A stretch of DNA of 12,910 nucleotides from Pseudomonadales bacterium (GTDB taxonomy: Bacteria; Pseudomonadota; Gammaproteobacteria; Pseudomonadales; Litorivicinaceae). Under the pieces are notes generated by a model. The model worked only from the letters and a program-made list of their open reading frames with translations. It had not been told where the DNA came from and ran no database searches. The stretch spans positions 1 through 12,910 of the forward strand of contig JAAXJV010000238.1 in assembly GCA_012269655.1 (NCBI GenBank), written 5' to 3'. The translations under genes and the position numbers were made by a program. Numbering within the stretch: position 1 is the stretch's first letter; each line of letters begins with the position of its first letter. Shown one piece after another: positions 1 through 6,381 of this stretch.

Positions 1-57
1 TATAGTTTTGGGGGCATAAGTTCGACAAGACAGTGCCGGAAGGTTTAAAGTCAAAAC

Positions 58-1272
58 ATGAACGCCGCCTCGCTAAATTTCAAACATCTTTATTGCTTGC
101 TATCGGTCGCAGAACACGAATCGATTAGCCGTGCTGCTGAAATTGTTCACTTGTCTCAACCGGCGGTCACTCAAGCAGTCACCAAAATTGAGAAACTCAT
201 CGACCAGCGTCTGTTCGACCGATCCGGTCGAGGGCTACACCCCAATGAGGCGGGGCAAATATTTATTCGCCGAACAAAGCGGGCCATTTCATTGCTAACA
301 GAAGGGTTCTCTCAGGCTTCCAGAGAGCAACGGTTGAACCCTTCCCGATTGCTGCGAAGTTTGAACACGACACAGCTACGAGCCCTAATTCAACTGGCTG
401 AATCCGGAAGTTACGCGCTGGCGGGTCGTCAGTTGGGCATCTCGCATAGCTCAGTGCACCGCTCAATTCGCGAACTTCAGGCCTGGAGCGGCATCGAGAT
501 TACACAGCCAGGTCGCACGGGCATCCGCGTAACCGCTCGGGCGAACAGGCTGGCCAACCAAGCCAAGTTAGCCTTTGGCGAGTTACGCCAAGGCATCGAA
601 GAAATACGAATGCTGAGCAGTCAGTCTCAAGTCAGTTTGACGCTCGGCTGCTTGCCTTTGGCACGACATCGATTGATCGCAAAGTGCTTAACCGAATTTT
701 TAGGCCAATACCCCGACGCCAACGTACGCTTGGATGAAGGTCCGTATGAAGATCTTTTCAATCGACTGTTGCGTGGCGATCTAGACGTGCTGGTCGGTGC
801 GTTGCGGGGCAATTTAAGCGAAGCCAAGGTGAAGGAAATTCCCCTGTTTGAATCCGAGGTGGCCTGGGTCGTGGGTAGCCAACACCACTTGGCAAAATCC
901 AGTGAATTAACTTTACGTGAGATCAAGGATGAGTGCTTTTGGATCAACCGTCCTGGCACACCCATGCGCAATATCTTCGAACGCCAATTCATCGACAGCG
1001 ACCTACCACTGCCTGAGCGCATTATTCAATCAAGTTCGCATGAAGTGATGCTGGATCTGTTAAAAAACACCGAAATGGTCGCCATGGTGTCCTATCACAT
1101 GGTGACCGCAGAAATTCGCAACGGGGATTTGCATCTTCTGCCCATTGAGGTGGCCGGTGCCTATCGTCAAATTGGCTACACGGTGCGTGACAACTTTATC
1201 CCGACTGCGGCACAACAACGTTTTCTGACCCTGCTTACCGAGCAGGCAAATCGATTTAATTCAGGAGTCTAA
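58..1272 (+). CDS. LysR-type transcriptional regulator with two tandem HTH domains
   Basis: A 404-residue LysR-family regulator, about 100 residues longer than the usual 300. The extra length is a second DNA-binding domain. Residues about 7-75 form a normal LysR winged HTH (helix pair around SISRAAEIVHLSQPAVTQAV), and residues about 102-172 repeat the pattern (SYALAGRQLGISHSSVHRSI). A LysR effector-binding domain follows from about 190 to 395, including the typical GDLDVLVGAL strand. It presumably senses a pathway metabolite in the cytoplasm and controls the adjacent oxidoreductase gene, which begins 4 bp after its stop, or the facing ligABC operon. ATG 58 is the only start that keeps the full first HTH; the ribosome site is weak (GGAAGG lies about 14 bases upstream). 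The last 12 codons lie inside a 242-bp tandem duplication. The family assignment is secure; the inducer and targets are inferred only. Confidence 0.93.
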   Translation: MNAASLNFKHLYCLLSVAEHESISRAAEIVHLSQPAVTQAVTKIEKLIDQRLFDRSGRGLHPNEAGQIFIRRTKRAISLLTEGFSQASREQRLNPSRLLRSLNTTQLRALIQLAESGSYALAGRQLGISHSSVHRSIRELQAWSGIEITQPGRTGIRVTARANRLANQAKLAFGELRQGIEEIRMLSSQSQVSLTLGCLPLARHRLIAKCLTEFLGQYPDANVRLDEGPYEDLFNRLLRGDLDVLVGALRGNLSEAKVKEIPLFESEVAWVVGSQHHLAKSSELTLREIKDECFWINRPGTPMRNIFERQFIDSDLPLPERIIQSSSHEVMLDLLKNTEMVAMVSYHMVTAEIRNGDLHLLPIEVAGAYRQIGYTVRDNFIPTAAQQRFLTLLTEQANRFNSGV

Positions 1273-1721
1273 CCCAATGTTTAATATTACATTAATCGGG
1301 TGCGGTGAGGCAGCCGAGGCGCTGAGTGAACCGTTGCGCGAGCAGATCCAGGGTGTCTGGGACATCAAGCTGCTGGATGATTCACATGGCATGCGCGAAC
1401 GCATTGAAAGCTTGAATATGCGCCCGGCCGACTCTGTTGAGGACGCAGTATCTGGAGCTGACCTCGTGATTAGCTTGGTCCGAGCAGGCAAAACGATTTA
1501 ATTCAGGAGTCTAACCCAATGTTTAATATTACATTAATCGGGTGCGGTGAGGCAGCCGAGGCGCTGAGTGAACCGTTGCGCGAGCAGATCCAGGGTGTCT
1601 GGGACATCAAGCTGCTGGATGATTCACATGGCATGCGCGAACGCATTGAAAGCTTGAATATGCGCCCGGCCGACTCTGTTGAGGACGCAGTATCTGGAGC
1701 TGACCTCGTGATTAGCTTGGT
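1238..1721. repeat. 242-bp near-perfect tandem duplication
   Basis: Copy 1 is 1238-1479 and copy 2 is 1480-1721, head to tail. By eye they differ at one base (T1251 against A1493). Each copy holds the last bases of the double-HTH regulator, a ribosome-binding site AGGAG, the ATG and the first 68 codons of the oxidoreductase gene. Only a single C (1480 and 1722) can be called shared junction sequence, so the duplication seems to have arisen with almost no homology. The unit length is not a multiple of three, so the upstream copy of the gene is broken. Near-identity implies a recent event, or an assembly artefact. Confidence 0.95.
1277..1501 (+). pseudogene. Truncated upstream copy of the DUF1932 oxidoreductase gene
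   Basis: This 74-codon reading frame is identical to the first 68 residues of the intact gene at 1519. It then runs out of frame into the duplicated tail of the regulator, adding RAGKTI before TAA at 1499-1501. It keeps the ribosome site (AGGAG at 1263-1267) and the nucleotide-binding GCGEAA motif, but lacks the rest of the Rossmann fold and the whole catalytic domain, so an enzyme is very unlikely. It may still be translated. Its stop lies just before the AGGAG (1505-1509) of the intact gene, so ribosomes leaving it could re-initiate there. Confidence 0.88.
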
Positions 1722-2373
1722 CACGGCGGATCAAGCACAGCCAGCCTGCGAAGCGGCCGCACCGCATTTAAAGAAAGGCGCCGTCTATTTGGAGTGCAAC
1801 TCCTGCTCACCAGGCACAAAAAAACGCAACGCAGCGATCATCGAACAGCATGGCGGCAAATTGGTGGATGTGGCGATTATGAGCCCCGTCAATCCCGCTA
1901 GGATCAACACACCGCTGCTGCTCTCAGGTCAGCAGGCGGCCGAACTGTGCGACTGGCTGTCGTCACATGGCTACAACGCCAAGTATTTTGCAAGCGAGAT
2001 CGGCCAGGCCAGCGCGGTCAAGATGACCCGCTCAATTATGATCAAGGGCATGGAGGCCTTGACCGCTGAGTGCTTATTAACAGCCAAAAAACTCGGCATC
2101 GATGACACCATTATCGCGTCACTAGACGGAAGTTTCCCGGGTTTCGATTGGATGAAGCGAGGCGGTTACAACCTAGAGCGCATGGCGCAACACGGAATCC
2201 GCCGAGCAGCCGAAATGCGCGAGGTTGCCATAACGGTTGCTGAAGCAGAATTGCCCAACGAAATGACTCAGGCGACGGTCGCCTGGCAACAACGATTGGG
2301 TGAGCTGGCGTTGCAGGTTGATGGCGAAGATTTCACCCAGCTCAGCGAAGAAATTCTGTCCAGAAGAGTTTAG
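1519..2373 (+). CDS. NAD(P)-dependent oxidoreductase, 6PGDH-like with DUF1932 C-terminal domain
   Basis: A 284-residue dehydrogenase of the 6-phosphogluconate / 3-hydroxyisobutyrate dehydrogenase superfamily. The N-terminal Rossmann domain (about 1-160) has the G-x-G-x-x-A loop at residues 8-13 (GCGEAA) and a CNSCSPGTK segment at 93-101, where the family usually has its DxST-x-P-like substrate loop. Lys168, in GQASAVKMTRS, fits the conserved catalytic lysine. The C-terminal helical part (about 190-260, with WMKRGGYNLERMAQHG) resembles DUF1932. It would be a cytoplasmic NAD(P)-linked hydroxyacid oxidoreductase. Position beside ligABC and a LysR gene suggests a role in aromatic-ring-cleavage metabolism, but no specific substrate can be assigned. 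Start ATG 1519 has AGGAG at 1505-1509. The first 68 codons are the second copy of the tandem duplication, so this gene, not the upstream fragment, is the functional one. Confidence 0.9.
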   Translation: MFNITLIGCGEAAEALSEPLREQIQGVWDIKLLDDSHGMRERIESLNMRPADSVEDAVSGADLVISLVTADQAQPACEAAAPHLKKGAVYLECNSCSPGTKKRNAAIIEQHGGKLVDVAIMSPVNPARINTPLLLSGQQAAELCDWLSSHGYNAKYFASEIGQASAVKMTRSIMIKGMEALTAECLLTAKKLGIDDTIIASLDGSFPGFDWMKRGGYNLERMAQHGIRRAAEMREVAITVAEAELPNEMTQATVAWQQRLGELALQVDGEDFTQLSEEILSRRV

Positions 2374-2374
2374 A

Positions 2375-2411
2375 AAAACGAGGCCCGGCCGGCGAGGCTC
2401 AGGCCTCTATG
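2375..2411. terminator. Possible bidirectional Rho-independent terminator between convergent genes
   Basis: The 45-bp gap between the two convergent stop codons contains GAGGCC at 2380-2385 and its complement GGCCTC at 2402-2407, plus a tighter hairpin GAGGC (2394-2398), loop TCAG, GCCTC (2403-2407). Read leftwards, out of ligC, the outer hairpin is followed by GTTTTT, as expected of an intrinsic terminator. Read rightwards the trailing T-tract (TATGTTT) is poor. Termination of the ligABC transcript is therefore better supported than termination of the oxidoreductase transcript. Confidence 0.5.
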
Positions 2412-2418
2412 TTTATCG

Positions 2419-3366
2419 TTACCCTTCCAACTGGGTTTCAAGCGCACCCAGCACTCTCATCGCCGCGGCAGCTTGATGAACGCTGGCATTCGGCTCGCGG
2501 TTTTCGCGAATGGCGCTCAAGAATTCTCGATCCTGCAGCTCAATCCCGTTCATTGAAACATCCACCTGACTGACATCAATGGGATTTTCTCGCCCATCGA
2601 CCAGATCATCGTAACGGGCAATGTAGGTTCCGTTGTCACAGATGTAGCGGAAGAACGTGCCCAGCGGGCCATCGTTATTAAACGACAGCGACAGTGTACA
2701 GATCGCCCCGCTGGCCGACTTGAGCTGGATTGACATGTCCATCGCGATTCCAAGTTCAGGATGCTTAGGCCCTTGAATGGCTTGCGCCTGTACAATTTCT
2801 TCGCCGGTCTGATAGGCAAACAGATCGACGGTGTGGCAAGCATGGTGCCACAGCAAGTGGTCCGTCCACGAACGCGGCTCGCCCTTGGCATTGGTATTGG
2901 TCCGGCGGAAAAAGTACGTCTGCACATCCATTTGTTGAATGTTCAAATCTCCAGCTACGATCTTGTTATGTACCCACTGATGGCTGGGGTTAAAGCGACG
3001 GGTATGTCCAGCCATTGCGACCATCCCCGTTTCTTTTTGCACTTCACACAGAGCCTCGGCATCCGTCACGCTGTCGCACATAGGAATTTCGATCATGACG
3101 TGCTTACCGGCACGCATCGCGGCAATGCCCTGTTGCGCGTGCAACTGTGTTGGTGACGCAATGATGACGGCGTCAACGCCGGGCGTGTTAATCGCCTCGT
3201 CAAAATCGGTGGTGTAATTGGCAATCCCGAACTGCTCTGCGATACCGCGAATCTGCTCCTCGCGACGCCCCATAATGGTGATGACCTCAGCATCATCAAT
3301 TTGGGCGATGGCATCCATGTGCTTTTGACCAAAGGCGCCTGCCCCAATAACCGCTATGCCTATCAT
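2419..3366 (-). CDS. ligC: 4-carboxy-2-hydroxymuconate-6-semialdehyde dehydrogenase (LigC/PmdC)
   Basis: A 315-residue Gfo/Idh/MocA-family oxidoreductase, the usual length of LigC. It oxidises 4-carboxy-2-hydroxymuconate-6-semialdehyde (as its cyclic hemiacetal) with NAD(P)+ to 2-pyrone-4,6-dicarboxylate. The Rossmann loop GAGAFG is at residues 8-13. EIP at 93-95 stands where many family members have EKP; from memory, LigC-type enzymes share this. HTRRFNPSHQWVHNKIVAG (from 121) and LLWHHACHTVDLF (from 171) are characteristic, the latter carrying the catalytic-region histidines. The ATG follows directly on the ligB stop, with GGGGAA upstream inside ligB, so the two are probably translationally coupled. 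Position after ligA and ligB strongly supports the assignment. Confidence 0.94.
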   Translation of the reverse strand: MIGIAVIGAGAFGQKHMDAIAQIDDAEVITIMGRREEQIRGIAEQFGIANYTTDFDEAINTPGVDAVIIASPTQLHAQQGIAAMRAGKHVMIEIPMCDSVTDAEALCEVQKETGMVAMAGHTRRFNPSHQWVHNKIVAGDLNIQQMDVQTYFFRRTNTNAKGEPRSWTDHLLWHHACHTVDLFAYQTGEEIVQAQAIQGPKHPELGIAMDMSIQLKSASGAICTLSLSFNNDGPLGTFFRYICDNGTYIARYDDLVDGRENPIDVSQVDVSMNGIELQDREFLSAIRENREPNASVHQAAAAMRVLGALETQLEG

Positions 3367-4215
3367 TTATAGTTCCCCATTCTTCAAAATTGTGACCCCA
3401 TACGAGGTGTTCGAAACCGGTCGATGCATAAACCGGTATTGTTCTTGTACTTCGAGCGGTAATGCACCGCGCATAATCATCCACATAGCCAATTCAACGC
3501 CTTCAGAACCGGTTTCACGCAGCAGCTCGGTATAGGTTAAACCTTCTAACGAGTCGGGGTTATTGACCAGATCTTCGATAAATTGCGCGTCGTATTCGAC
3601 ATTCAACAAACCCGCACGCTCACCTTGCAATTGATGACTCATGCCGCCGGTTCCCCACACGGCTACGTTGCGTTCGCCGGGAAAACTAGCCACGGCTCGG
3701 GCGATGGCCTTACCCAACGCATAGCAGCGTTTCACACTCGGCTGCGGGGCTTGAACCATATTGACGGCTAACGGAATCACCTTAACGGGCCAAGCGTCCG
3801 GGCGATTGTAGGCAATCGACAAGGGAACCGTGAGCCCATGATCCACGTCCAATTCGTTACACAAGGTCAGGTCGAATCCCTCGTCGGAGACCAGTACGTT
3901 TGCTAAGTGCCAGGCTAACTCAGGGTCGCCCTTTACTACCGGCACAGGGCGCGGGCCATACCCTTCGTCTGCCGGTTCGAATTCATCGGCCAGGCCTAAC
4001 GCAAAGGTTGGAATGGTTTGCAAACTAAAGGTGCTTGCGTGGTCGTTGTAAACCAAAATGATGGTGTCCGGGAGATTGTTTTTGTGCCAATCGCGTACCG
4101 GCTCAATTCCGTCAAAAAAGGGCTTCCAGTATTCCTCGGCTTCCTTGTGGTGATCGATCGCGGCGCCGATTGAGGGGACATGGGGGCTCCCCATGCCATG
4201 TACGATTTTCGCCAT
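3367..4215 (-). CDS. ligB: Protocatechuate 4,5-dioxygenase beta (catalytic) subunit
   Basis: The iron-bearing subunit of a class III extradiol dioxygenase that opens the ring of protocatechuate, or possibly a relative such as gallate, between carbons 4 and 5. The chosen ATG (4215) gives 282 residues and puts the first iron ligand at His12, as in Sphingobium LigB. His59 (in VYNDHAS), the base His194 (in GTGGMSHQLQG) and Glu241 (in GSEGVE) fit the other iron ligands and catalytic base. A GTG at 4230 would add five residues, but GGGAG sits eight bases before the ATG, and the ATG overlaps the ligA stop by one base (TGATG). The C-terminus is about 20 residues shorter than in LigB, past the conserved core. 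Separate alpha and beta genes argue against the fused gallate dioxygenase type (GalA/DesB), but substrate preference is not fixed by the sequence. Confidence 0.95.
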   Translation of the reverse strand: MAKIVHGMGSPHVPSIGAAIDHHKEAEEYWKPFFDGIEPVRDWHKNNLPDTIILVYNDHASTFSLQTIPTFALGLADEFEPADEGYGPRPVPVVKGDPELAWHLANVLVSDEGFDLTLCNELDVDHGLTVPLSIAYNRPDAWPVKVIPLAVNMVQAPQPSVKRCYALGKAIARAVASFPGERNVAVWGTGGMSHQLQGERAGLLNVEYDAQFIEDLVNNPDSLEGLTYTELLRETGSEGVELAMWMIMRGALPLEVQEQYRFMHRPVSNTSYGVTILKNGEL

Positions 4216-4610
4216 CAGTTTTGCTCCCACTCAGAAACGTAACGGTTGCCTTCAATCGAGCGTCCACCGTCCAGCATCATTTTTCTAAACTCGTCCCCGC
4301 TCATCCCTTCACGAGACATGGCTGCGCCTAAATCTTGCATGGTCATACCGTCAAATGCAGCGAGCTTGAAGGTGAAATAGACATTTCCACCTAAGCGCAA
4401 CATCTCGAGCCATTGACGCTTTAGAATCGCATCGCGTTGCGGTTCGGTCAGCTTGAAGCCCGCTAAATAGGCCGCTTCATCGGCACGAAAGGCCTCCCGA
4501 CAATGGGCTTTGTTCAACGTCATTAAGCATTGATTTAAGTGATATCCCTTGCGGCAATGTTCACCGTCCTGAACATAAGTGCCCGGGATATCTTGATAAC
4601 CGGTTTCCAT
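4215..4610 (-). CDS. ligA: Protocatechuate 4,5-dioxygenase alpha subunit
   Basis: A 131-residue LigA-type small subunit, which caps the active site of the catalytic LigB subunit in the heterodimer. Recognisable segments are DIPGTYV (7-13), RKGYHLNQCLMTLNKA (20-35), GGNVYFTFKL and MMLDGGRS near the C-terminus, all in the order seen in LigA proteins (about 139 residues). It is the first gene of the minus-strand ligA-ligB-ligC operon and overlaps ligB by one base. ATG 4610 is preceded by GGTGAG/GAGTGG, a moderate ribosome site. The promoter should lie in the 81-bp gap shared with the divergent LysR gene. Confidence 0.93.
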   Translation of the reverse strand: METGYQDIPGTYVQDGEHCRKGYHLNQCLMTLNKAHCREAFRADEAAYLAGFKLTEPQRDAILKRQWLEMLRLGGNVYFTFKLAAFDGMTMQDLGAAMSREGMSGDEFRKMMLDGGRSIEGNRYVSEWEQN

Positions 4611-4691
4611 AACTCACCACTCAATTTTTTCGCCAGCATAGTTCGATTGTTTGGTTGCATAAAGATTAATAATTAGAAATCATTGTTGCAT
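4611..4691. promoter_or_regulatory. Divergent ligA / lysR promoter-operator region
   Basis: An AT-rich 81-bp gap between two divergent genes, the classic arrangement for a LysR regulator controlling its neighbour. The heptamer TTGCATA occurs twice in the same direction, at 4655-4661 and 4686-4692, 31 bp apart (about three helical turns); the second touches the lysR start codon. The imperfect symmetry element TAATAATTA lies between them. On the minus strand a TATGCT could be the -10 box of ligA, with only a poor -35 match 17 bases upstream, as is common for activator-dependent promoters. No binding data exist, so this is inference from arrangement and repeats. Confidence 0.5.
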
Positions 4692-5585
4692 ATGAGCAAC
4701 ACTGAAGATCTTCGAAATTTTGTCCACATCGTGCGCGCTGGCAATATTTCCAACGCCGCAGTTCAGTTAGACGTGCCCAAATCAAAGCTATCCCGAAGCC
4801 TCAAGCGTTTAGAAGAAAGCTTGGGCTGTGGTTTGTTCATTCGAAACACTCGAGCCATGCATTTAACTGAAGACGGGGCGACTTTGTATCGGGATATCGC
4901 TCCTGCATTACAAACCCTAGAAACCAGTCTGGAGAAGTTGGCATCCCAATCATCTGGACCCACCGGATTACTGCGAGTCAGCATCCCGCTTGCGTTTGGG
5001 CGAGAAGTTTTGATTCCTGAGCTACCTAAATTTAGAAAGCAGTTTCCCAATGTTCAGCTAGACATCCGATTAGCCCCGCAAAGCACGAATCCGGTGCGCG
5101 ATGGCATTGATCTGAGTATTGAAGTGGGAGAGCTCAATTCATCTCAGCTGATCGCACAACGCTTTTTGACCGTCGAGCAATGGTTAGTCTGCCATCCAAG
5201 GTTTGACCGCACACTGCCCTACAACAGCCTATGGATGGATCGGCGCCACCGCCCTGCTACGGGGATAGAGGCAGATACAAGCACAGAGAAATCAACGGTT
5301 AATCCGAGTTGGCATGAGGCTCAAATAGTCGATGACCCACTAAGCATTCGTGAATTTATCGCCAGCAATGCGATTCAAGACATAGCCCTAATTCCAGATC
5401 TCTACGCAAGGCCCTGGATTGCAAAGGGCTGGTTGCAGCGAATCTCAACTGAGATCAACTTACCCACCCAAACCCCCGTATATTTCGTTTCAAATCGAAT
5501 CAGCTTAAGTCAACCCAAAAGTCAGGCGTTTATTGAGTTCGCCAAAGTGTGTGTGTTGGATTACCAAAGCCAAAGCCGAGATTAG
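4692..5585 (+). CDS. LysR-type transcriptional regulator, probable regulator of ligABC
   Basis: A 297-residue LysR regulator of normal architecture. The N-terminal winged HTH covers about residues 1-62 (ISNAAVQLDVPKSKLSRSLKRLEE), and the effector domain about 85-290 begins LRVSIPLAFGREVL, as in the CrgA/AaeR-like subgroup. It is divergent from ligA with 81 bp between, so it most likely senses protocatechuate or a cleavage product and controls ligABC and itself. The ATG at 4692 is preferred over TTG 4683, since the extra three residues (MLH) lie outside the conserved domain. Neither start has a good ribosome site, which suggests low expression. Its stop overlaps the stop of the convergent permease gene by four bases (5582-5585). 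Confidence 0.9.
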   Translation: MSNTEDLRNFVHIVRAGNISNAAVQLDVPKSKLSRSLKRLEESLGCGLFIRNTRAMHLTEDGATLYRDIAPALQTLETSLEKLASQSSGPTGLLRVSIPLAFGREVLIPELPKFRKQFPNVQLDIRLAPQSTNPVRDGIDLSIEVGELNSSQLIAQRFLTVEQWLVCHPRFDRTLPYNSLWMDRRHRPATGIEADTSTEKSTVNPSWHEAQIVDDPLSIREFIASNAIQDIALIPDLYARPWIAKGWLQRISTEINLPTQTPVYFVSNRISLSQPKSQAFIEFAKVCVLDYQSQSRD

Positions 5586-6331
5586 GCAATCAGGGCCGTC
5601 ATTGAATTCAATAGCGCCAGGCTAATCAGACTGATCACAAGCCATCTAATCCACGACTCGGGCAATAAGCGAACAGCCAATATCCCTAAGGGTATTGCAA
5701 CAACTGCCCCTAAAGTCATTGCGCCTAGTGTCGCCAAAGAAACAAAGCCTCCCTGACTCAGCATCAGGCCGGTCGCCGCAGATAGAACCAATCCAATCGG
5801 GATCGACGCTGCTACTGCAATTTTTATTGATGTTGAGTATTGAGACAGAATTAAAGGAATGACGAAAACTCCACCTCCCACGCCCGTTAAGCCGACTAGG
5901 CTGCCTGTAGCTGCACTCCCGAGCGTTCCCGACTGTCGGTTCACCCAGTTTGAAAACCGGGCGTCAAACATTGCCCAAAGTGCTAAACCCGTAGCTAAGA
6001 CCAATAAACCTTTGATGAAGGTGTCGGTTTGAAGCGGAAAAGCATGTCGGGCCTGCATGGCGATAAAGGCCGCTAAAAGACAAGCCGGTAGTGCCCATTT
6101 CAGAAAGCCGAAGATGATCTCTTTATTGGCCGAAATTGCCTTTCGCTGAACGGCCAAGATCAACACCTTGGTAATGACCGCAAAAATCGAACCGGTGGCC
6201 ACAGCTTCGAGCGGATCAATTCCCAATAGCGACACCATCATTGGAATGATGATGACGCCCGCACCGACGCCTGAACACATAATCAACACCAGTGACGCGG
6301 CACCTAACCAGAGGGCAGGATCAAGAAACAT
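5582..6331 (-). CDS. TauE/SafE family membrane permease
   Basis: A 249-residue integral membrane protein with about seven to eight hydrophobic helices and the two-fold internal repeat of the TauE/SafE (DUF81) family: a glycine-rich motif GVGAGVIIIP at 21-30 and GVGGGVFVIP at 150-159, each followed by an amphipathic helix and a hydrophobic segment. Members move anions such as sulfite, sulfoacetate or organic acids across the inner membrane. It is the last gene of the minus-strand operon and follows a sulfatase by 50 bp, so export of sulfite or sulfate, or movement of a sulfated compound, is a reasonable inference. Direction and substrate are not known. The ribosome site before ATG 6331 is weak. 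Confidence 0.88.
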   Translation of the reverse strand: MFLDPALWLGAASLVLIMCSGVGAGVIIIPMMVSLLGIDPLEAVATGSIFAVITKVLILAVQRKAISANKEIIFGFLKWALPACLLAAFIAMQARHAFPLQTDTFIKGLLVLATGLALWAMFDARFSNWVNRQSGTLGSAATGSLVGLTGVGGGVFVIPLILSQYSTSIKIAVAASIPIGLVLSAATGLMLSQGGFVSLATLGAMTLGAVVAIPLGILAVRLLPESWIRWLVISLISLALLNSMTALIA

Positions 6332-6381
6332 GGCGATTGAGTTTTGCCAACTTAGTGCAGTAGCCCGTCATCATGATCATC

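Noticed and set aside
1-57. Possible promoter before the double-HTH regulator
   Set aside because: Only 57 bases are available and no convincing -35/-10 pair was seen.
1261-1724. Two nearly identical minus-strand open frames
   Set aside because: They are antisense images of the duplicated oxidoreductase start; the repetition follows from the tandem duplication.
2761-3156. Plus-strand open frame of 131 codons across ligC
   Set aside because: It lies wholly inside ligC on the opposite strand, has no recognisable domain and is best explained as a shadow.
2511-3366. Loss of Lys in the EKP motif of LigC (EIP) as a sign of inactivation
   Set aside because: As I recall it, the LigC group itself carries EIP, and all other family segments are intact.
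4215-4230. GTG start for ligB at 4230, giving five more residues
   Set aside because: The ATG at 4215 has GGGAG at good spacing, overlaps the ligA stop by one base and places the iron ligand at His12 as in LigB.
6332-6381. Short palindrome around ATGATCAT between the permease and sulfatase genes
   Set aside because: Too short, with no T-tract or matching second site, to be called a terminator or operator.
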